NCBI RefSeq assembly: GCF_000299355.1
Contig: NC_018664.1
Span: 2,898,380 to 2,962,379, forward strand
DNA length: 64,000 nt
Source of the DNA: Gottschalkia acidurici 9a
GTDB lineage: Bacteria; Bacillota; Clostridia; Tissierellales; Gottschalkiaceae
Direction: 5' to 3'
The stretch's first letter is position 1, and each line of letters starts with the position of its first letter. Below are positions 7,866-17,466 of this stretch, in pieces. The notes beneath the pieces are model-generated. The model worked only from the letters and a program-made list of their open reading frames with translations. It searched no databases and was not told where the DNA came from. The position numbers and the translations under genes were made by a program.

Positions 7866-9944
7866 TTAGCTTAATCTTTTTACTGTTAAAACAGCATTTA
7901 CACCAGATGCAAAGTTGAAAACTGTAGCAAGGCCAGCAGTTATAGCAAGATCTATTACATTTCCTGTAGAAAGTGATACTATAGTAGAGTTTGTAAAGAC
8001 TGCAGTTGCCCCTATACTTAGTGTAGCGCTTACTATAGTTGACGCTATATTTGTACCGTTTATTCTAACAGCTGTTGATATACCTGTACTTACAGTGATA
8101 GAACCATATACGATATACTCAATCTCATAAATACCAGTTGCATTTATAGTCAATTGATTTGTTCCAGCAGTTACATTTAAGAGAGATTGATTATTATTAA
8201 ATGGAACTTGTTGGGTACCCGGAAGTACGAAGGTAAGTGAAGATGCAGTATTATTATATTTTCCACCATAAGCACTCAGTCCACCAGCTGGTCCTGTTGG
8301 ACCTGTTGCTCCATCTGCTCCGGTCGCTCCGGTTGCTCCGGTTGATCCTGTTGATCCATTTGCTCCTGTGGCTCCTGTGGCTCCTGTAGGCCCTGTTGAT
8401 CCAGTGGCTCCATCTGCCCCTGTAGCTCCGATTGATCCTGTTGGACCAGTCGCTCCCACTGCTCCTGTAGCTCCTGTTGGACCTGTTGCTCCATCTGATC
8501 CTGTGGCTCCTGTGGCTCCTGTAGACCCTGTTGATCCAGTGGCCCCATCTGCTCCTGTCGCTCCGGTTGCTCCTGCTACTCCTGCTTCCCCAGTTGCTCC
8601 TGTCGCTCCTGTCGGGCCGGTTGCCCCATCTGACCCGGTTGGTCCAGTTGCCCCAGTTGGGCCTGTTTCTCCTGTTGCTCCATCTGCTCCGGTAGCTCCT
8701 GTCGCTCCCACTGGGCCTATTTCTCCTGTGGCTCCTGTGACTCCTGTTGGCCCTGGTATTCCGTCTGATCCTGTTGATCCTGTAGCTCCAGTTGGCCCTG
8801 TTTCTCCTGTTGCTCCATCTGCTCCGGTAGCTCCTGTCGCTCCCACTGGGCCTGTTTCTCCTGTTGGACCATCTGCTCCTGTCGCTCCTGTCGCTCCATC
8901 TGCCCCGGTTGGACCTGTGGCTCCGGTTGCTCCAGTTTCTCCAGCTGCTCCGTCAGCTCCAGTTGATCCAGTTGATCCAGTTGGCCCTGTTATTCCATCT
9001 GCTCCTGTTGGGCCGGTTGGACCATCTGCTCCTGTTGGGCCGGTTGGACCTATTGGTCCATTAGAACCTGTCGGACCAGTATCCCCTGTGGCTCCTGTAG
9101 CTCCCGTTGGACCAGTGTTTCCATTAGCTCCTGTCGGGCCGGTTGATCCGATTGCGCCGGTAGCACCAGTTGCTCCATCTGCACCAGTATTTCCACGTGG
9201 TCCTGTTGGACCGGTTACTCCATCTGCTCCCGTTGCTCCTGTTGGGCCGATTACTCCATCAGCTCCTGTTGGGCCAGTATTCCCTATCGATCCGGTTGCT
9301 CCTGTGCTTCCTGTTGGACCGGTGGCTCCTATATTTCCTGTTGGACCGGTGGCTCCTATAACTCCTGTGGCTCCTGTTGGTCCGGTTGATCCCATAGCTC
9401 CTGTTGATCCTGTTGATCCTGTTGGGCCAGTTATTCCTGTAGCCCCTGTTGAACCAGTATTCCCACGTGATCCCGTCGGTCCAGTGGCCCCGGTTATTCC
9501 TGTAGCTCCTGTTGGACCGGTCATTCCATTAGCTCCTGTTGGACCTATAGCTCCTGTTGATCCGGTAGCTCCTGTTGTTCCTGTTGATCCGGTATTTCCA
9601 CGTGATCCCGTTGGGCCTGTCGCTCCAGTCGATCCTGTAGCTCCTGTTGGACCGGTTATTCCATTAGCTCCTGTTGGACCTATAGCTCCTGTTGGACCAG
9701 TAATTCCAGTTGTTCCTGTTGCTCCCGTATTTCCACGTGATCCTGTTGGACCGGTGGCTCCATTAGCCCCTGTGGCTCCTGTTGGGCCTGTTGGACCGGT
9801 GGCTCCCGTTGGCCCGGTTGGACCGGTCGGGCCTGTTGGTCCTATAATATCTTGAATATCTTGAAGAGTTGTAACGTCTAGATATGATTTTACACTACTA
9901 GACTCGTCTATATTTGAATCGGAATTTCCGATATCTCTATTCAT
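7866..9944 (-). CDS. bclA: BclA-like collagen-like exosporium glycoprotein
   Basis: The 692-aa protein has a short N-terminal region (1-34) likely to target it to the spore coat or exosporium, about 170 uninterrupted Gly-X-Thr-dominated collagen triplets (residues 35 to about 557), and a 135-aa C-terminal beta-jelly-roll, TNF-like trimerisation domain ([11 protein letters not shown]... [17 protein letters not shown]). Threonine at the third position of most triplets would be O-glycosylated, forming the hair-like nap of the exosporium as in Bacillus and C. difficile BclA. The ribosome site GAGGGGGG is strong. Codon demand makes this stretch much richer in G+C than its surroundings. Triplet count is expected to vary by slippage. 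No glycosyltransferase is adjacent. Confidence 0.93.
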   Translation of the reverse strand: MNRDIGNSDSNIDESSSVKSYLDVTTLQDIQDIIGPTGPTGPTGPTGATGPTGPTGATGANGATGPTGSRGNTGATGTTGITGPTGAIGPTGANGITGPTGATGSTGATGPTGSRGNTGSTGTTGATGSTGAIGPTGANGMTGPTGATGITGATGPTGSRGNTGSTGATGITGPTGSTGSTGAMGSTGPTGATGVIGATGPTGNIGATGPTGSTGATGSIGNTGPTGADGVIGPTGATGADGVTGPTGPRGNTGADGATGATGAIGSTGPTGANGNTGPTGATGATGDTGPTGSNGPIGPTGPTGADGPTGPTGADGITGPTGSTGSTGADGAAGETGATGATGPTGADGATGATGADGPTGETGPVGATGATGADGATGETGPTGATGSTGSDGIPGPTGVTGATGEIGPVGATGATGADGATGETGPTGATGPTGSDGATGPTGATGATGEAGVAGATGATGADGATGSTGSTGATGATGSDGATGPTGATGAVGATGPTGSIGATGADGATGSTGPTGATGATGANGSTGSTGATGATGADGATGPTGPAGGLSAYGGKYNNTASSLTFVLPGTQQVPFNNNQSLLNVTAGTNQLTINATGIYEIEYIVYGSITVSTGISTAVRINGTNIASTIVSATLSIGATAVFTNSTIVSLSTGNVIDLAITAGLATVFNFASGVNAVLTVKRLS

Positions 9945-10329
9945 TTATTATTCCCCCCTCAATTAGTATATTATTGAGAAGTTTTTTTGCTACAATAACT
10001 GATAAAGTTCTTACTTATTTGCATTTATCTATCTAGTGACTAAATAAGTGTATATCTTACTTTTTCCTTAATTAATTACATCTAGTGTATTAGATTTTGT
10101 CTTTTATTTTAACAATTTCTTGCTTATCATAGTGACATAATAGTATTGCTATGATAAACAAATAAGAGTATGATTAGCTTAAATAAAGATTAAAATGTAT
10201 TTAATATCTAATCAATATCTACCTATTATAAGTCCTATGATTTTTACTCATAATACATATATATCTATATAATTTTCATATTTTTTAGCACCATTTTTTA
10301 TTTTAAAATATAGAGATGGAAGTGAGTTT
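9945..10329. other. Divergent spacer between bclA and EamA exporter
   Basis: No gene seen. It should hold the bclA promoter; I could not place a convincing sigma-K or sigma-E pair. A 9-bp inverted repeat TTATCATAG/CTATGATAA (10124-10132 and 10149-10157) is a possible operator. Confidence 0.4.
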
Positions 10330-11211
10330 ATGATAAATGAAACAAATAAAAATAATATAATCGTGCCAGTTTATGCTTTTATAACTGTCCTTCTTTGGGC
10401 ATCTGCGTTTGTGTTTACTAAAATAGCTCTTGTAGCCTTTACACCTGAGGCATTAGGTTCGATAAGATATTTATTTGCAAGCAGTTTACTTCTCATCTTC
10501 GCAGTTATAAAAAGAACTTCATTGCCAAAGTTAAAAGACATACCTTTATTTTTTTTATCAGGCTTTGCAGGTTTTTCTATGTATGTATATGCATTTAATA
10601 AAGGATCTGTAAGTATAAGTGCAGCCACATCAAGTATTTTAATCAGCACTGCTCCAATTATTACGGCTATTCTAGCTAGAATATTTTATAAGGAGAAAAT
10701 TAATAAAATGTGTTGGTTAGCAATAGGAATGGAGTTCTCAGGCATCTTAATCATTACATTAAATGATGGTGTATTTTCTATAAACAGAGGAATTGGGTGG
10801 ATACTTGTTTCAGCGCTTTGCATTGGAGTGTATAATATACTTCAGCGCAATCTTCTAAAAAAATACACTCCTTTTGAGTCAACTACATATAGCATATTTG
10901 CTGGAACTATACTACTTACTTTGTTTCTAAAAGATGGACTAATACAATTATCTCAAGCTAATATACTACAGATTGTAAATGTTATTTGCTTAGGGATTCT
11001 TCCAGGAGCAGTGGCATACTTGCTTTGGGTAACAGCAATATCTAAAGCTACAAAAATCACTACTGTAACAAACTTTATGTTCATTACTCCACTTTTATCT
11101 ACAATTTTGGGATTATTAATAATTAAAGAAGTTCCATCAACTATAACTATAGTTGGAGGATGTGTTATTATAGCTGGTTCGATATTATTTCAAAAACTTA
11201 GCAGAAACTAG
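10330..11211 (+). CDS. EamA/DMT family small-molecule exporter
   Basis: This 293-aa protein has ten predicted membrane helices in two EamA repeats (about residues 10-145 and 155-290). The conserved pattern LLWASAFVFTKIAL at the first helix and EALGSIRYLFAS at the second are typical of the drug/metabolite transporter superfamily (YdcZ/RhaT/EamA types), which export amino acids or metabolites in the inner membrane. GGAAGTGAG precedes the ATG. It is monocistronic, with a strong terminator after it. The substrate cannot be told from sequence. Confidence 0.9.
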   Translation: MINETNKNNIIVPVYAFITVLLWASAFVFTKIALVAFTPEALGSIRYLFASSLLLIFAVIKRTSLPKLKDIPLFFLSGFAGFSMYVYAFNKGSVSISAATSSILISTAPIITAILARIFYKEKINKMCWLAIGMEFSGILIITLNDGVFSINRGIGWILVSALCIGVYNILQRNLLKKYTPFESTTYSIFAGTILLTLFLKDGLIQLSQANILQIVNVICLGILPGAVAYLLWVTAISKATKITTVTNFMFITPLLSTILGLLIIKEVPSTITIVGGCVIIAGSILFQKLSRN

Positions 11212-11232
11212 TATTAAATATTAGATATATTT

Positions 11233-11275
11233 AAAAGCACCGTTAAAATTTAAATTTTTAACGGTGCTTTTAGTT
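11233..11275 (+). terminator. Terminator of EamA gene
   Basis: AAAAGCACCGTTAAAA pairs with TTTTAACGGTGCTTTT over 16 bp around a 7-nt loop. Confidence 0.9.
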
Positions 11276-11400
11276 AACAATTATTTTTTATATATAAATA
11301 ACCCCTTGACTCTTTTCTTGCGCCATACAATTAAATCCTATTTATAAGTTATTGGATTTTTCTAAGTCTTTGCTATAACTATCTCTCGGTTTTTTATAGT

Positions 11401-12723
11401 TTATTTATCTATAGATCCAATTGACAGATAGTATCCATTTTCATTTACTGCTTTTACTGCCTCATTTAAGCCTTTAAAATCAATACTTTTTTCATCTTCA
11501 TAAGGATTTGACTGTAGTGTTGATACCACATAAACGCAATCTTTAACTGTATCAATCACTTGGCCTACTCCAGCCTCATCTTTCATTTTATTCCATGTTT
11601 CTTTATCATAAACAGAAATTGTTGCTATTGTTTCATTACTCAAATTAGAGTCTATAGGAGTATATATGATTTCTGTTTTTTCTGAGTCATTTAAAACTTT
11701 CACATTTTTTAATGAGTCAGGTATCTTAACAGTATAGTTGTATTTTTCTACTTGAACTTGCTTATTAAGATTAGAATCCATAGCTGTTAATGTATACTGA
11801 TTTTCGTCAGCCGAATATGCTATATTTAGAATAGTTTCTAAATAGAATATTGGAGTGTATCCTTTACCATTATTAAATACAAGCGCATTTTCTATCTCTC
11901 TTCCGTTCTCAACTGCTTTTTCTCCTTTTACAAGAGTATGTTTTTCTGAACCTTTAGTAATAGATACTGTATTGTTATTTTCTAATGCAACTTTAAAACC
12001 TAGTTGCTCTAATGTAGGACGTATAGGAATCATTCTTTCCTCATTAATTAAAAGCGTATCAGCAAAAGGTACTTTAACTTCCTTAATTTTGCTCATGTCA
12101 ATTTCAAACTTTGGCATACCACTTGACCCTGGAGCAATCTCATACTTATCAAATATAATAACAGCTTTTCCGTTATCATCTACATAAAATTTTGTAGCTG
12201 AATTTGTCCCATCAAATCCATCTTCTGTAAAGTATGTGCCAGAAGATGCAACTTTAATTGTTTCACTAATTATATTATTTGCAATTTTATAAGCATTTGA
12301 ACCCATTAAATCAACTAATGTCTCTATTTGATTATGTTTATCTTTGTCTATTACGATAGTATTTACCTCATCACTTCCAGTGTTACCACTTGATATATAA
12401 GTGTATACTAAAACTGATATATATTTTTCACTTTCTTTTATTTCATATTCAAAGTTGATACCTGGTGATTTAAGCTCTTTTGCCTCAGCTACTTTCTTTT
12501 CATATAAGTCTCCAACTATTTTATTTAACTTTTTTTCTAGTTCCTTATCTCTCATATTCTCAAATTGTGGTATTTTACCAGTTATCACTTGTGAAGTAGA
12601 GTTAAGAGTAACAGATTTAATAGAAGTTGATAACGTATCTGTATCTTTTTCAAAAGCTAATGCTGTTCCAGTCATACACATTGTAACTAATAGAGTGCTT
12701 GCTATCACTTTTTTACATTTCAT
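11401..12723 (-). CDS. Secreted protein with DUF4163/DUF3298 and copper-amine-oxidase-like domains
   Basis: From ATG 12723 (GAAAGGAAG 8 nt upstream) the 440-aa product has a cleavable signal peptide (KKVIASTLLVTMCMTGTALA), then a PdaC/RsiV-like region with DUF4163 (about 40-110) and DUF3298 (about 120-215, ending VVDDNGKAVIIFDKYEIAPGSSG-like). Residues about 225-310 form a copper amine oxidase N-terminal-like domain (LLINEERMIPIRPTLEQLGFKV... GYTPIFYLETIL), a cell-surface module common in clostridia. The C-terminal 120 residues are unassigned. It is probably an envelope protein without enzymatic activity. Monocistronic. Confidence 0.82.
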   Translation of the reverse strand: MKCKKVIASTLLVTMCMTGTALAFEKDTDTLSTSIKSVTLNSTSQVITGKIPQFENMRDKELEKKLNKIVGDLYEKKVAEAKELKSPGINFEYEIKESEKYISVLVYTYISSGNTGSDEVNTIVIDKDKHNQIETLVDLMGSNAYKIANNIISETIKVASSGTYFTEDGFDGTNSATKFYVDDNGKAVIIFDKYEIAPGSSGMPKFEIDMSKIKEVKVPFADTLLINEERMIPIRPTLEQLGFKVALENNNTVSITKGSEKHTLVKGEKAVENGREIENALVFNNGKGYTPIFYLETILNIAYSADENQYTLTAMDSNLNKQVQVEKYNYTVKIPDSLKNVKVLNDSEKTEIIYTPIDSNLSNETIATISVYDKETWNKMKDEAGVGQVIDTVKDCVYVVSTLQSNPYEDEKSIDFKGLNEAVKAVNENGYYLSIGSIDK

Positions 12724-12896
12724 GATCAATACTTCCTTTCAATTTTAATTTTTTTATTTATATATATTATATAGACGCATAACATAATAAAAAAGTTTTA
12801 AAGAAGAATATTATTTCTCCTTTTAATGTATAGATACATTATTTAATTTTCAATAATGTTTTTTCTTTATCTTAACATATTATTGTTATTAAATCC

Positions 12897-12927
12897 TTTT
12901 TTATTGTTTTTCAATAATTTTTTATTG
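12897..12927 (+). repeat. 31-bp operator-like repeat, copy 1 (upstream of YxeA operon)
   Basis: TTTTTTATTGTTTTTCAATA plus one base plus TTTTTTATTG. The core TATTG-N5-CAATA is a dyad. A second copy differing at one base lies at 36435-36465. It ends 53 bp before the YxeA start and so overlaps the promoter region. Confidence 0.65.
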
Positions 12928-12980
12928 TTTTTTTCTTTTCTCTATGGTAATATATATTTATATTTATAAGGGAGTTGATA

Positions 12981-13388
12981 ATGTTGAAAAAAGATATTAA
13001 AAGAAAAAAGTTCATCAAAAATACAATAATTTTACTAGGGGTTACTACAGTTATAGTTTTTTTAGGTACTTTTAAATTTATTTTGGATGATCCTTTTATT
13101 ATAAAAAAGTTAATGCATCCTAAGTACTACGTAAAAATAACAGAAGATGGAGAATATACTTCTGATAAAGATCGAAAACCTTGGTCTTACTATTATGAAA
13201 CGAAAGCATATAGTAGAAGTGGTAAAGAAATTAAGGTAAGATTCTATGCCAACAAAAATTTAAGAAAAGATGCTTATCTTAGTGTATACTTATGTGGTGG
13301 CCCAAAAGAATCTATTTATGATATCGAGCTCTATGAAGAAGTAAATTTAAATGACTTGCCCAAGAATTTAAAAAATAAATTGAACTAA
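12981..13388 (+). CDS. YxeA family protein
   Basis: A 135-aa protein with an N-terminal membrane anchor (IKNTIILLGVTTVIVFLGTF) and an extracytoplasmic domain with the YxeA/DUF1093 pattern YYVKITEDGEY... YYYETKAYSRSGKEIKVRFYANKNLRKDAYLSVYL. These small envelope proteins are of unknown function and often neighbour ABC peptide exporters or regulators. The start is ATG 12981, 6 nt after AGGGAG; TTG at 12975 is too close. It is the first gene of a three-gene operon with DUF2975 and a small XRE regulator. Confidence 0.85.
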   Translation: MLKKDIKRKKFIKNTIILLGVTTVIVFLGTFKFILDDPFIIKKLMHPKYYVKITEDGEYTSDKDRKPWSYYYETKAYSRSGKEIKVRFYANKNLRKDAYLSVYLCGGPKESIYDIELYEEVNLNDLPKNLKNKLN

Positions 13389-13438
13389 TTTAGTTTAATT
13401 TTATTTTGTCTAAATTTTATATTAGAAAGGAGTATATT

Positions 13439-13930
13439 ATGAAATTAGATAATAAAAAAATGATTAACTTTATGATGTTTATTTTAAATTTAATTTTAAC
13501 TTTAGGAGTTATAATTACCTTCAGTATTTATTATAATATTTTTAATTCTGATTTAAAAAATCTAACTCAATATGATATCATTATAATGCTATTCATTTTG
13601 ACTTTAGGTATAGCATGTACTTTTTTAATAGCATTAAATTTAAGAAAGATATTAAAAACGTTGTTAGGCGGTAACCCTTTTTTATGGGAAAATGTTAAAT
13701 TATTAAACAGAATATCAATAGAATGTTTCATTATAACTGGATGCTATATTATAAACATCCTACTAAACTTAAAAAAACATTCTTACAAATTTTTATATGT
13801 ATCTAATAGTATAATTCATACAGATACAGAGCCTTTAATTTTCTTTTTAGCAGGAATATTTATATTAATTTTATCAGTAGTATTTAAACAAGCTATAATT
13901 TATAAAGAAGATAGCGATAATACAATTTAA
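13439..13930 (+). CDS. DUF2975 family membrane protein
   Basis: A 163-aa protein with four membrane helices; the loop ILKTLLGGNPFLWENVKLLNRISIECFIITG matches the conserved part of DUF2975 (Bacillus YoaS-like). The start is ATG 13439, with AGAAAGGAG 7 nt upstream; a longer start at 13406 lacks a ribosome site. DUF2975 genes are almost always paired with a tiny Cro/C1 regulator, as here, 18 bp downstream. The pair probably acts as membrane sensor or effector with its regulator, but function is undetermined. Confidence 0.88.
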   Translation: MKLDNKKMINFMMFILNLILTLGVIITFSIYYNIFNSDLKNLTQYDIIIMLFILTLGIACTFLIALNLRKILKTLLGGNPFLWENVKLLNRISIECFIITGCYIINILLNLKKHSYKFLYVSNSIIHTDTEPLIFFLAGIFILILSVVFKQAIIYKEDSDNTI

Positions 13931-13948
13931 AGAAATGGAATGATAAAT

Positions 13949-14155
13949 ATGCCAATAATAGTAAATTTAGATGTGATGATGGCTAAAAGAAAAATTTCAC
14001 TACAAGATTTAGCTGAAAGAATAGGTATAACTAATTCCAATCTTTCTATATTAAAAAATAATAAAGCTAAAGCTGTAAGATTTTCAACTCTAGAAGCCAT
14101 ATGCAGAGAATTAGATTGTCAACCTGGTGATATTTTAGAATATAGGGATACTTAA
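13949..14155 (+). CDS. Small Cro/C1-type (XRE, YozG-like) transcriptional regulator
   Basis: The 68-aa protein is essentially one helix-turn-helix (KRKISLQDLAERIGITNSNLSILKNNKAKAVRFSTLEAICRELDCQPGDILEY). MPIIVNLDVMMAKRKIS is the usual family start, 9 nt after GGA; ATG 13940 is an alternative giving 71 aa. It probably binds its own operon promoter, where the 31-bp dyad at 12897-12927 is the best candidate site. It ends the YxeA/DUF2975 operon. Confidence 0.88.
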   Translation: MPIIVNLDVMMAKRKISLQDLAERIGITNSNLSILKNNKAKAVRFSTLEAICRELDCQPGDILEYRDT

Positions 14156-14641
14156 TTTATTAGTATCCTTATATAACTATCATAACTGTCTGTTATATAT
14201 TAGATTCTTGAATCAGATCTATTTCTATATTATTATAATCTTTTATGAATGTAAACTTCTCCCCCCTAGATCTTGGATGTACCCTCACACAATTTCTACA
14301 CCTTTGTTTCTTAATCTACTTAGGGATTCCCCTAAATTTGAAGCCCTAGTCCAATTACTACTTTTGATTCGCCTACTCTCTCATTCTCTTGAGAAATATT
14401 CCGATTATGTGCCAATTCAATAGTTCCACATTCTTTGTATTTTAGAAAAACAATATTAACCTCTTCCATGAGACTAGAAGTCCAACTATGAACGTCATTC
14501 TCCAACTTCTAATCCATATTTTAAAGAACATTTAATCTATTTTAATGTTTACTAAAGCCATAATAAGTGACATAAAAAATGACATTTCCAAAGACGTATA
14601 AAAGTCAAATACTAGTCCTTGATATCTTTGACTAATTATCA
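14156..14641. other. Intergenic, apparently degenerate
   Basis: No intact gene. The minus strand from about 14530 to 14270 has a few protein-like stretches (MEEVNIVFLKYKECGTIELA... ) broken by stops and frameshifts, with unusually even base composition for this window, so it may be an old gene remnant. I could not name it. Confidence 0.35.
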
Positions 14642-15544
14642 TTAAGCATGAGATAGTGTAGGAAACATTAAATCCTCCATTCTAAATTTATCATCTCTTC
14701 CTACTTTAATGAATAGAATATCATCTTCATCATTTAACAAACTCTTTTCATAAAGAGAGCTATCATTTGGAGTAAATCCTAGAACTATTTTCTTAGTATT
14801 ATCATTCATCATTAGACTAATAATAGTATCTAAATTTACTTCTTCAGTACTAAGTATTTCTTGCAAGTATAAAACATCATCATCAATATCACAAATAACT
14901 GCAGTATCATAGTCCTTAAGGTAGTAAATACTATCCCTCATAAAGTATGTACAATGAAACATTATAAGTGATGGATTATTTCTCATAGAAATTTTGGAAA
15001 ATGGAAGTGTATTACAAGCCAAATTATAAACAATTTCTCGATCTTTATTATTATCCATATCCATCTTTCTTGACCCCTTTGAATTACCCTTCTTAATCTT
15101 ACTTATTGAGTATTGGTACTCGTCACATTTAATAAATCCAAACTTGGGGTAAAAATCAAGAACACTATCGTTAGCAAAAAGATAAATAATATCGCATTTA
15201 TGTTCCCATTCTTTTAGCACGATTTCCATAAGTGCTCTACTTAATCCTTGTCCTTGATATTCCTCATCTGTCATAACAGTTCCAATCTGTATAAACCTTT
15301 TCTTGCTTCCTAAAACTAAAAAATCCATAATGTTTACTGAAACATTAGACACTACTTTTCCTTCATTCAACAAAGAGTATGGTATATATTTATCACCCCA
15401 ATAACCATCTGCATACCATTGTTTAAAATCAAAACCGTAAGTTTTCCGTGTTAAGTTATTAAAACTATTTCTTAATATAATGTCATCTCTATAATCACAC
15501 TTATAAACATATCTTTTATCATTAATAAATATATCTTCACTCAT
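14642..15544 (-). CDS. GNAT family N-acetyltransferase
   Basis: This 300-aa protein carries a GNAT fold in residues 1-150: the acetyl-CoA pyrophosphate loop is seen in IQIGTVMTDEEYQGQGLSRALMEIVLKEW (residues about 85-113), followed by the beta5 segment DIIYLFANDSVLDFYPKFGF. The C-terminal half (about 160-300) has no recognised domain and may hold the acceptor-binding part. GAAGGAG lies 12 nt before the ATG. It stands alone. The substrate is unknown. Confidence 0.88.
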   Translation of the reverse strand: MSEDIFINDKRYVYKCDYRDDIILRNSFNNLTRKTYGFDFKQWYADGYWGDKYIPYSLLNEGKVVSNVSVNIMDFLVLGSKKRFIQIGTVMTDEEYQGQGLSRALMEIVLKEWEHKCDIIYLFANDSVLDFYPKFGFIKCDEYQYSISKIKKGNSKGSRKMDMDNNKDREIVYNLACNTLPFSKISMRNNPSLIMFHCTYFMRDSIYYLKDYDTAVICDIDDDVLYLQEILSTEEVNLDTIISLMMNDNTKKIVLGFTPNDSSLYEKSLLNDEDDILFIKVGRDDKFRMEDLMFPTLSHA

Positions 15545-15689
15545 ATCTTTTAATTACTCCTTCACTTTAAATACATATACTTTATTTGTATATTATCTCA
15601 GCTTTTTTTCTAAATCAACCTTAACAATTTTTATTAAATGAAAATAAGCCATAAATTAATTTTCTATAATTCACGGCTCTCTAATTTAA

Positions 15690-15962
15690 TTATTTTCTTT
15701 TTTCATGTAAAATGATTCTCTCTATACTTTTCTTTGATAGAAAGTATTTTATAGAAAGAGACTTTTTATCTATACCTCTATTATATTCTTCATAAATGGC
15801 TTTATTTCTAATCTTTATTTCTTCTCTTGTGCTAGTCGTCTCTCCCCACTTTTTTCTATTTCCTTCTTTTTTGGGTATGTATACATACTCTCCCTCGATG
15901 TACCCCTGTATTAGATCCAATATCTCCTTTGGAAATATGTCTTGGGCTTTAATATAGCTCAT
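15690..15962 (-). CDS. CD3324 family small HTH-like protein, paralogue 1
   Basis: A 90-aa protein with the pattern AQDIFPKEILDLIQGYIEGEYVYIPKKEGNRKKWGETTSTREEIKIRNKAI followed by a helix-turn-helix-like end (GIDKKSLSIKYFLSKKSIERII). It fits the CD3324 family known from C. difficile and relatives, a short putative DNA-binding protein. AGGAGG precedes the start. It is a paralogue of the gene at 49125. Upstream lie a 10-codon ORF and two competing hairpins (16004-16080), a layout shared with the second paralogue. Confidence 0.8.
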   Translation of the reverse strand: MSYIKAQDIFPKEILDLIQGYIEGEYVYIPKKEGNRKKWGETTSTREEIKIRNKAIYEEYNRGIDKKSLSIKYFLSKKSIERIILHEKRK

Positions 15963-16003
15963 TAAGTTCCTCCTAATTTAAAATCTTTTTATTTAGGATT
16001 GAA

Positions 16004-16080
16004 CAAAGGCTATTTCTAGTTTAGATTTTTAAATGCAATAGCCTTTGCTATGCATTTAAAATAAGCTTCATCATAAACAT
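16004..16080 (-). promoter_or_regulatory. Leader ORF and mutually exclusive hairpins before CD3324-family gene
   Basis: A short ORF with AGGGGGG upstream (16048-16080) encodes MFMMKLILNA. Its 3' end forms the 5' arm of hairpin A (16028-16036 and 16038-16042 with 16047-16060, 14 bp, one bulge). Hairpin B (16004-16014 with 16037-16047, 11 bp perfect) uses the other arm, so A and B exclude each other. A ribosome stopping on the leader would block A and favour B. Neither hairpin is followed by a U-tract, so any effect would be on translation or stability. Confidence 0.5.
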
Positions 16081-16322
16081 TAACCCCCCTTTTTTATTAA
16101 CATATTATTTGCTTTAAGTATATTAAAGTTTAGAGTAATTTCTTTTTTGTGTTTTATACTTAATGTAGTAATTTAACTCTTTAGAATATTCATATATTCT
16201 AAAAATAAGCGTATTTCAAAATCCTTGAACCAATTCCTATATTCAAAATTATAGCTCTATAGTTCAGCTAAAAAATATCAGTAGATAAGCTACTCTTCCC
16301 CTATTATATACATTTATTTACT
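16081..16322. other. Intergenic spacer
   Basis: No gene seen. It should contain the promoter of the CD3324-family leader; the region nearest the metallo-hydrolase stop has no clear terminator. Confidence 0.4.
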
Positions 16323-17048
16323 CTATTTCAATTTATTCAATTCATCTGTTAAATATCTAATTACTTCTTCTTTAGTCTGTGGTTCATCATGACCTAAAAC
16401 GTAAGTATTAAAATCAATTTCTTTTATTAGCTTAATGAAAGACTTTAACTTATCTTTATCATAAAGACCATTGTTGTCATAGTAGTCTTCACAATCTGCA
16501 TCACCAATGAAAATTATTTTTTCTTCAGGTATATAAATCAGCACAGAATCTTCTGAGTGAGGAGCTTGGGTTTCGACTAATTCACAGTGAAGTCCTCCTA
16601 AGTCGATTTTTAAGCTGCCGCTAAATTCTACATCTGAAGAAATTACCTTTATTTCCTGTCTATTTGGATACTCTAATTTAATACATCTATCACACATCTC
16701 AATATCTTTTCCTGTTTCAAGTCTATCTTTCATATCAGTATCAGACCATCGCCATGTTTCAACTTCTTTTAACTTGTTGTTTGTCAGTTGCCCTGCAATT
16801 GTTTTTCCTACTACTGAGTTCATACCAAAAGTATGATCCCAATGCCAGTGTGTAATCACTGTATAGTCTGGAAGTCTCAAATTTAAATTATTTAATTCAT
16901 AATAAAATTTTTCTACATGTTTAGATGAATTTCCAGCATCTATAGCCAGGGAATATTTATCCCCTTTAATATATCCAAGAACTGGTCTATCAGTTTCTTC
17001 TTCTGCAGGTAGATAGTAAATTCTATCAGATATCTTTCTTAGTTCCAT
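16323..17048 (-). CDS. MBL-fold metallo-hydrolase
   Basis: The 241-aa protein has the metallo-beta-lactamase metal motif THWHWDHTFG (residues about 62-71, HxHxDH), a second His in QAPHSEDSVLIYIPEEKIIFIGD (about 160-182, with Asp of motif 4), and the last His in YVLGHDEPQ (about 220). Two metal ions are expected and hydrolysis of an ester, lactone or similar substrate is likely. AAAGGAG lies upstream of ATG. It is monocistronic, so substrate is unknown. Confidence 0.9.
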   Translation of the reverse strand: MELRKISDRIYYLPAEEETDRPVLGYIKGDKYSLAIDAGNSSKHVEKFYYELNNLNLRLPDYTVITHWHWDHTFGMNSVVGKTIAGQLTNNKLKEVETWRWSDTDMKDRLETGKDIEMCDRCIKLEYPNRQEIKVISSDVEFSGSLKIDLGGLHCELVETQAPHSEDSVLIYIPEEKIIFIGDADCEDYYDNNGLYDKDKLKSFIKLIKEIDFNTYVLGHDEPQTKEEVIRYLTDELNKLK

Positions 17049-17466
17049 GTTTTTGTTCTCCTTTAAAGCTAGATTATATTTACCTAGATATTCAGGTACA
17101 TATACTATTAATATATTGATTTAAGATTATCTTTTTTTATTTATAATATAGTTAACTATAATAGTTTATCTACAAATTTATACTAGTCAAATAAATGAAT
17201 AGTGATATATCTTATTCTATTAAAAGCAATGTTTATATTAACTTAAATTATTATTTATCTGTATAAAAATTTAATATTCTATTGTAAATATTTAGATACT
17301 TATATGCTATCATGTTGTTAAGTTAATCTCTATAATTTTTTATTAATTATAACAAAACTTTAAACTATTTTTAATTTTCTCATGTTAACAAAATAGGATA
17401 AGAAAACTATACTCTTGAATGATATTATTGACTTGAGAGTATGTTCCCATATAAAGGGGGGTTTTG
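17049..17466. other. Divergent spacer
   Basis: Very AT-rich; holds the promoters of the metallo-hydrolase and of the AraC-type gene. No ORF, repeat or convincing operator was seen. Confidence 0.4.

Noticed and set aside
8368-9855. Long open frame on the plus strand across bclA (Pro-Val-Ala-rich)
   Set aside because: It is the mirror of the collagen triplets; repetitive GGNNCNACN codons keep the opposite strand open. No start signal, and the bclA product is far better supported.
8276-9855. Regular short repeats that could look like a CRISPR array
   Set aside because: Periodicity is 9 nt, in phase with Gly-X-Y codons; no spacers or cas genes.
14208-14423. 71-codon plus-strand frame
   Set aside because: Low-complexity hydrophobic start, no ribosome site, overlaps degenerate sequence.
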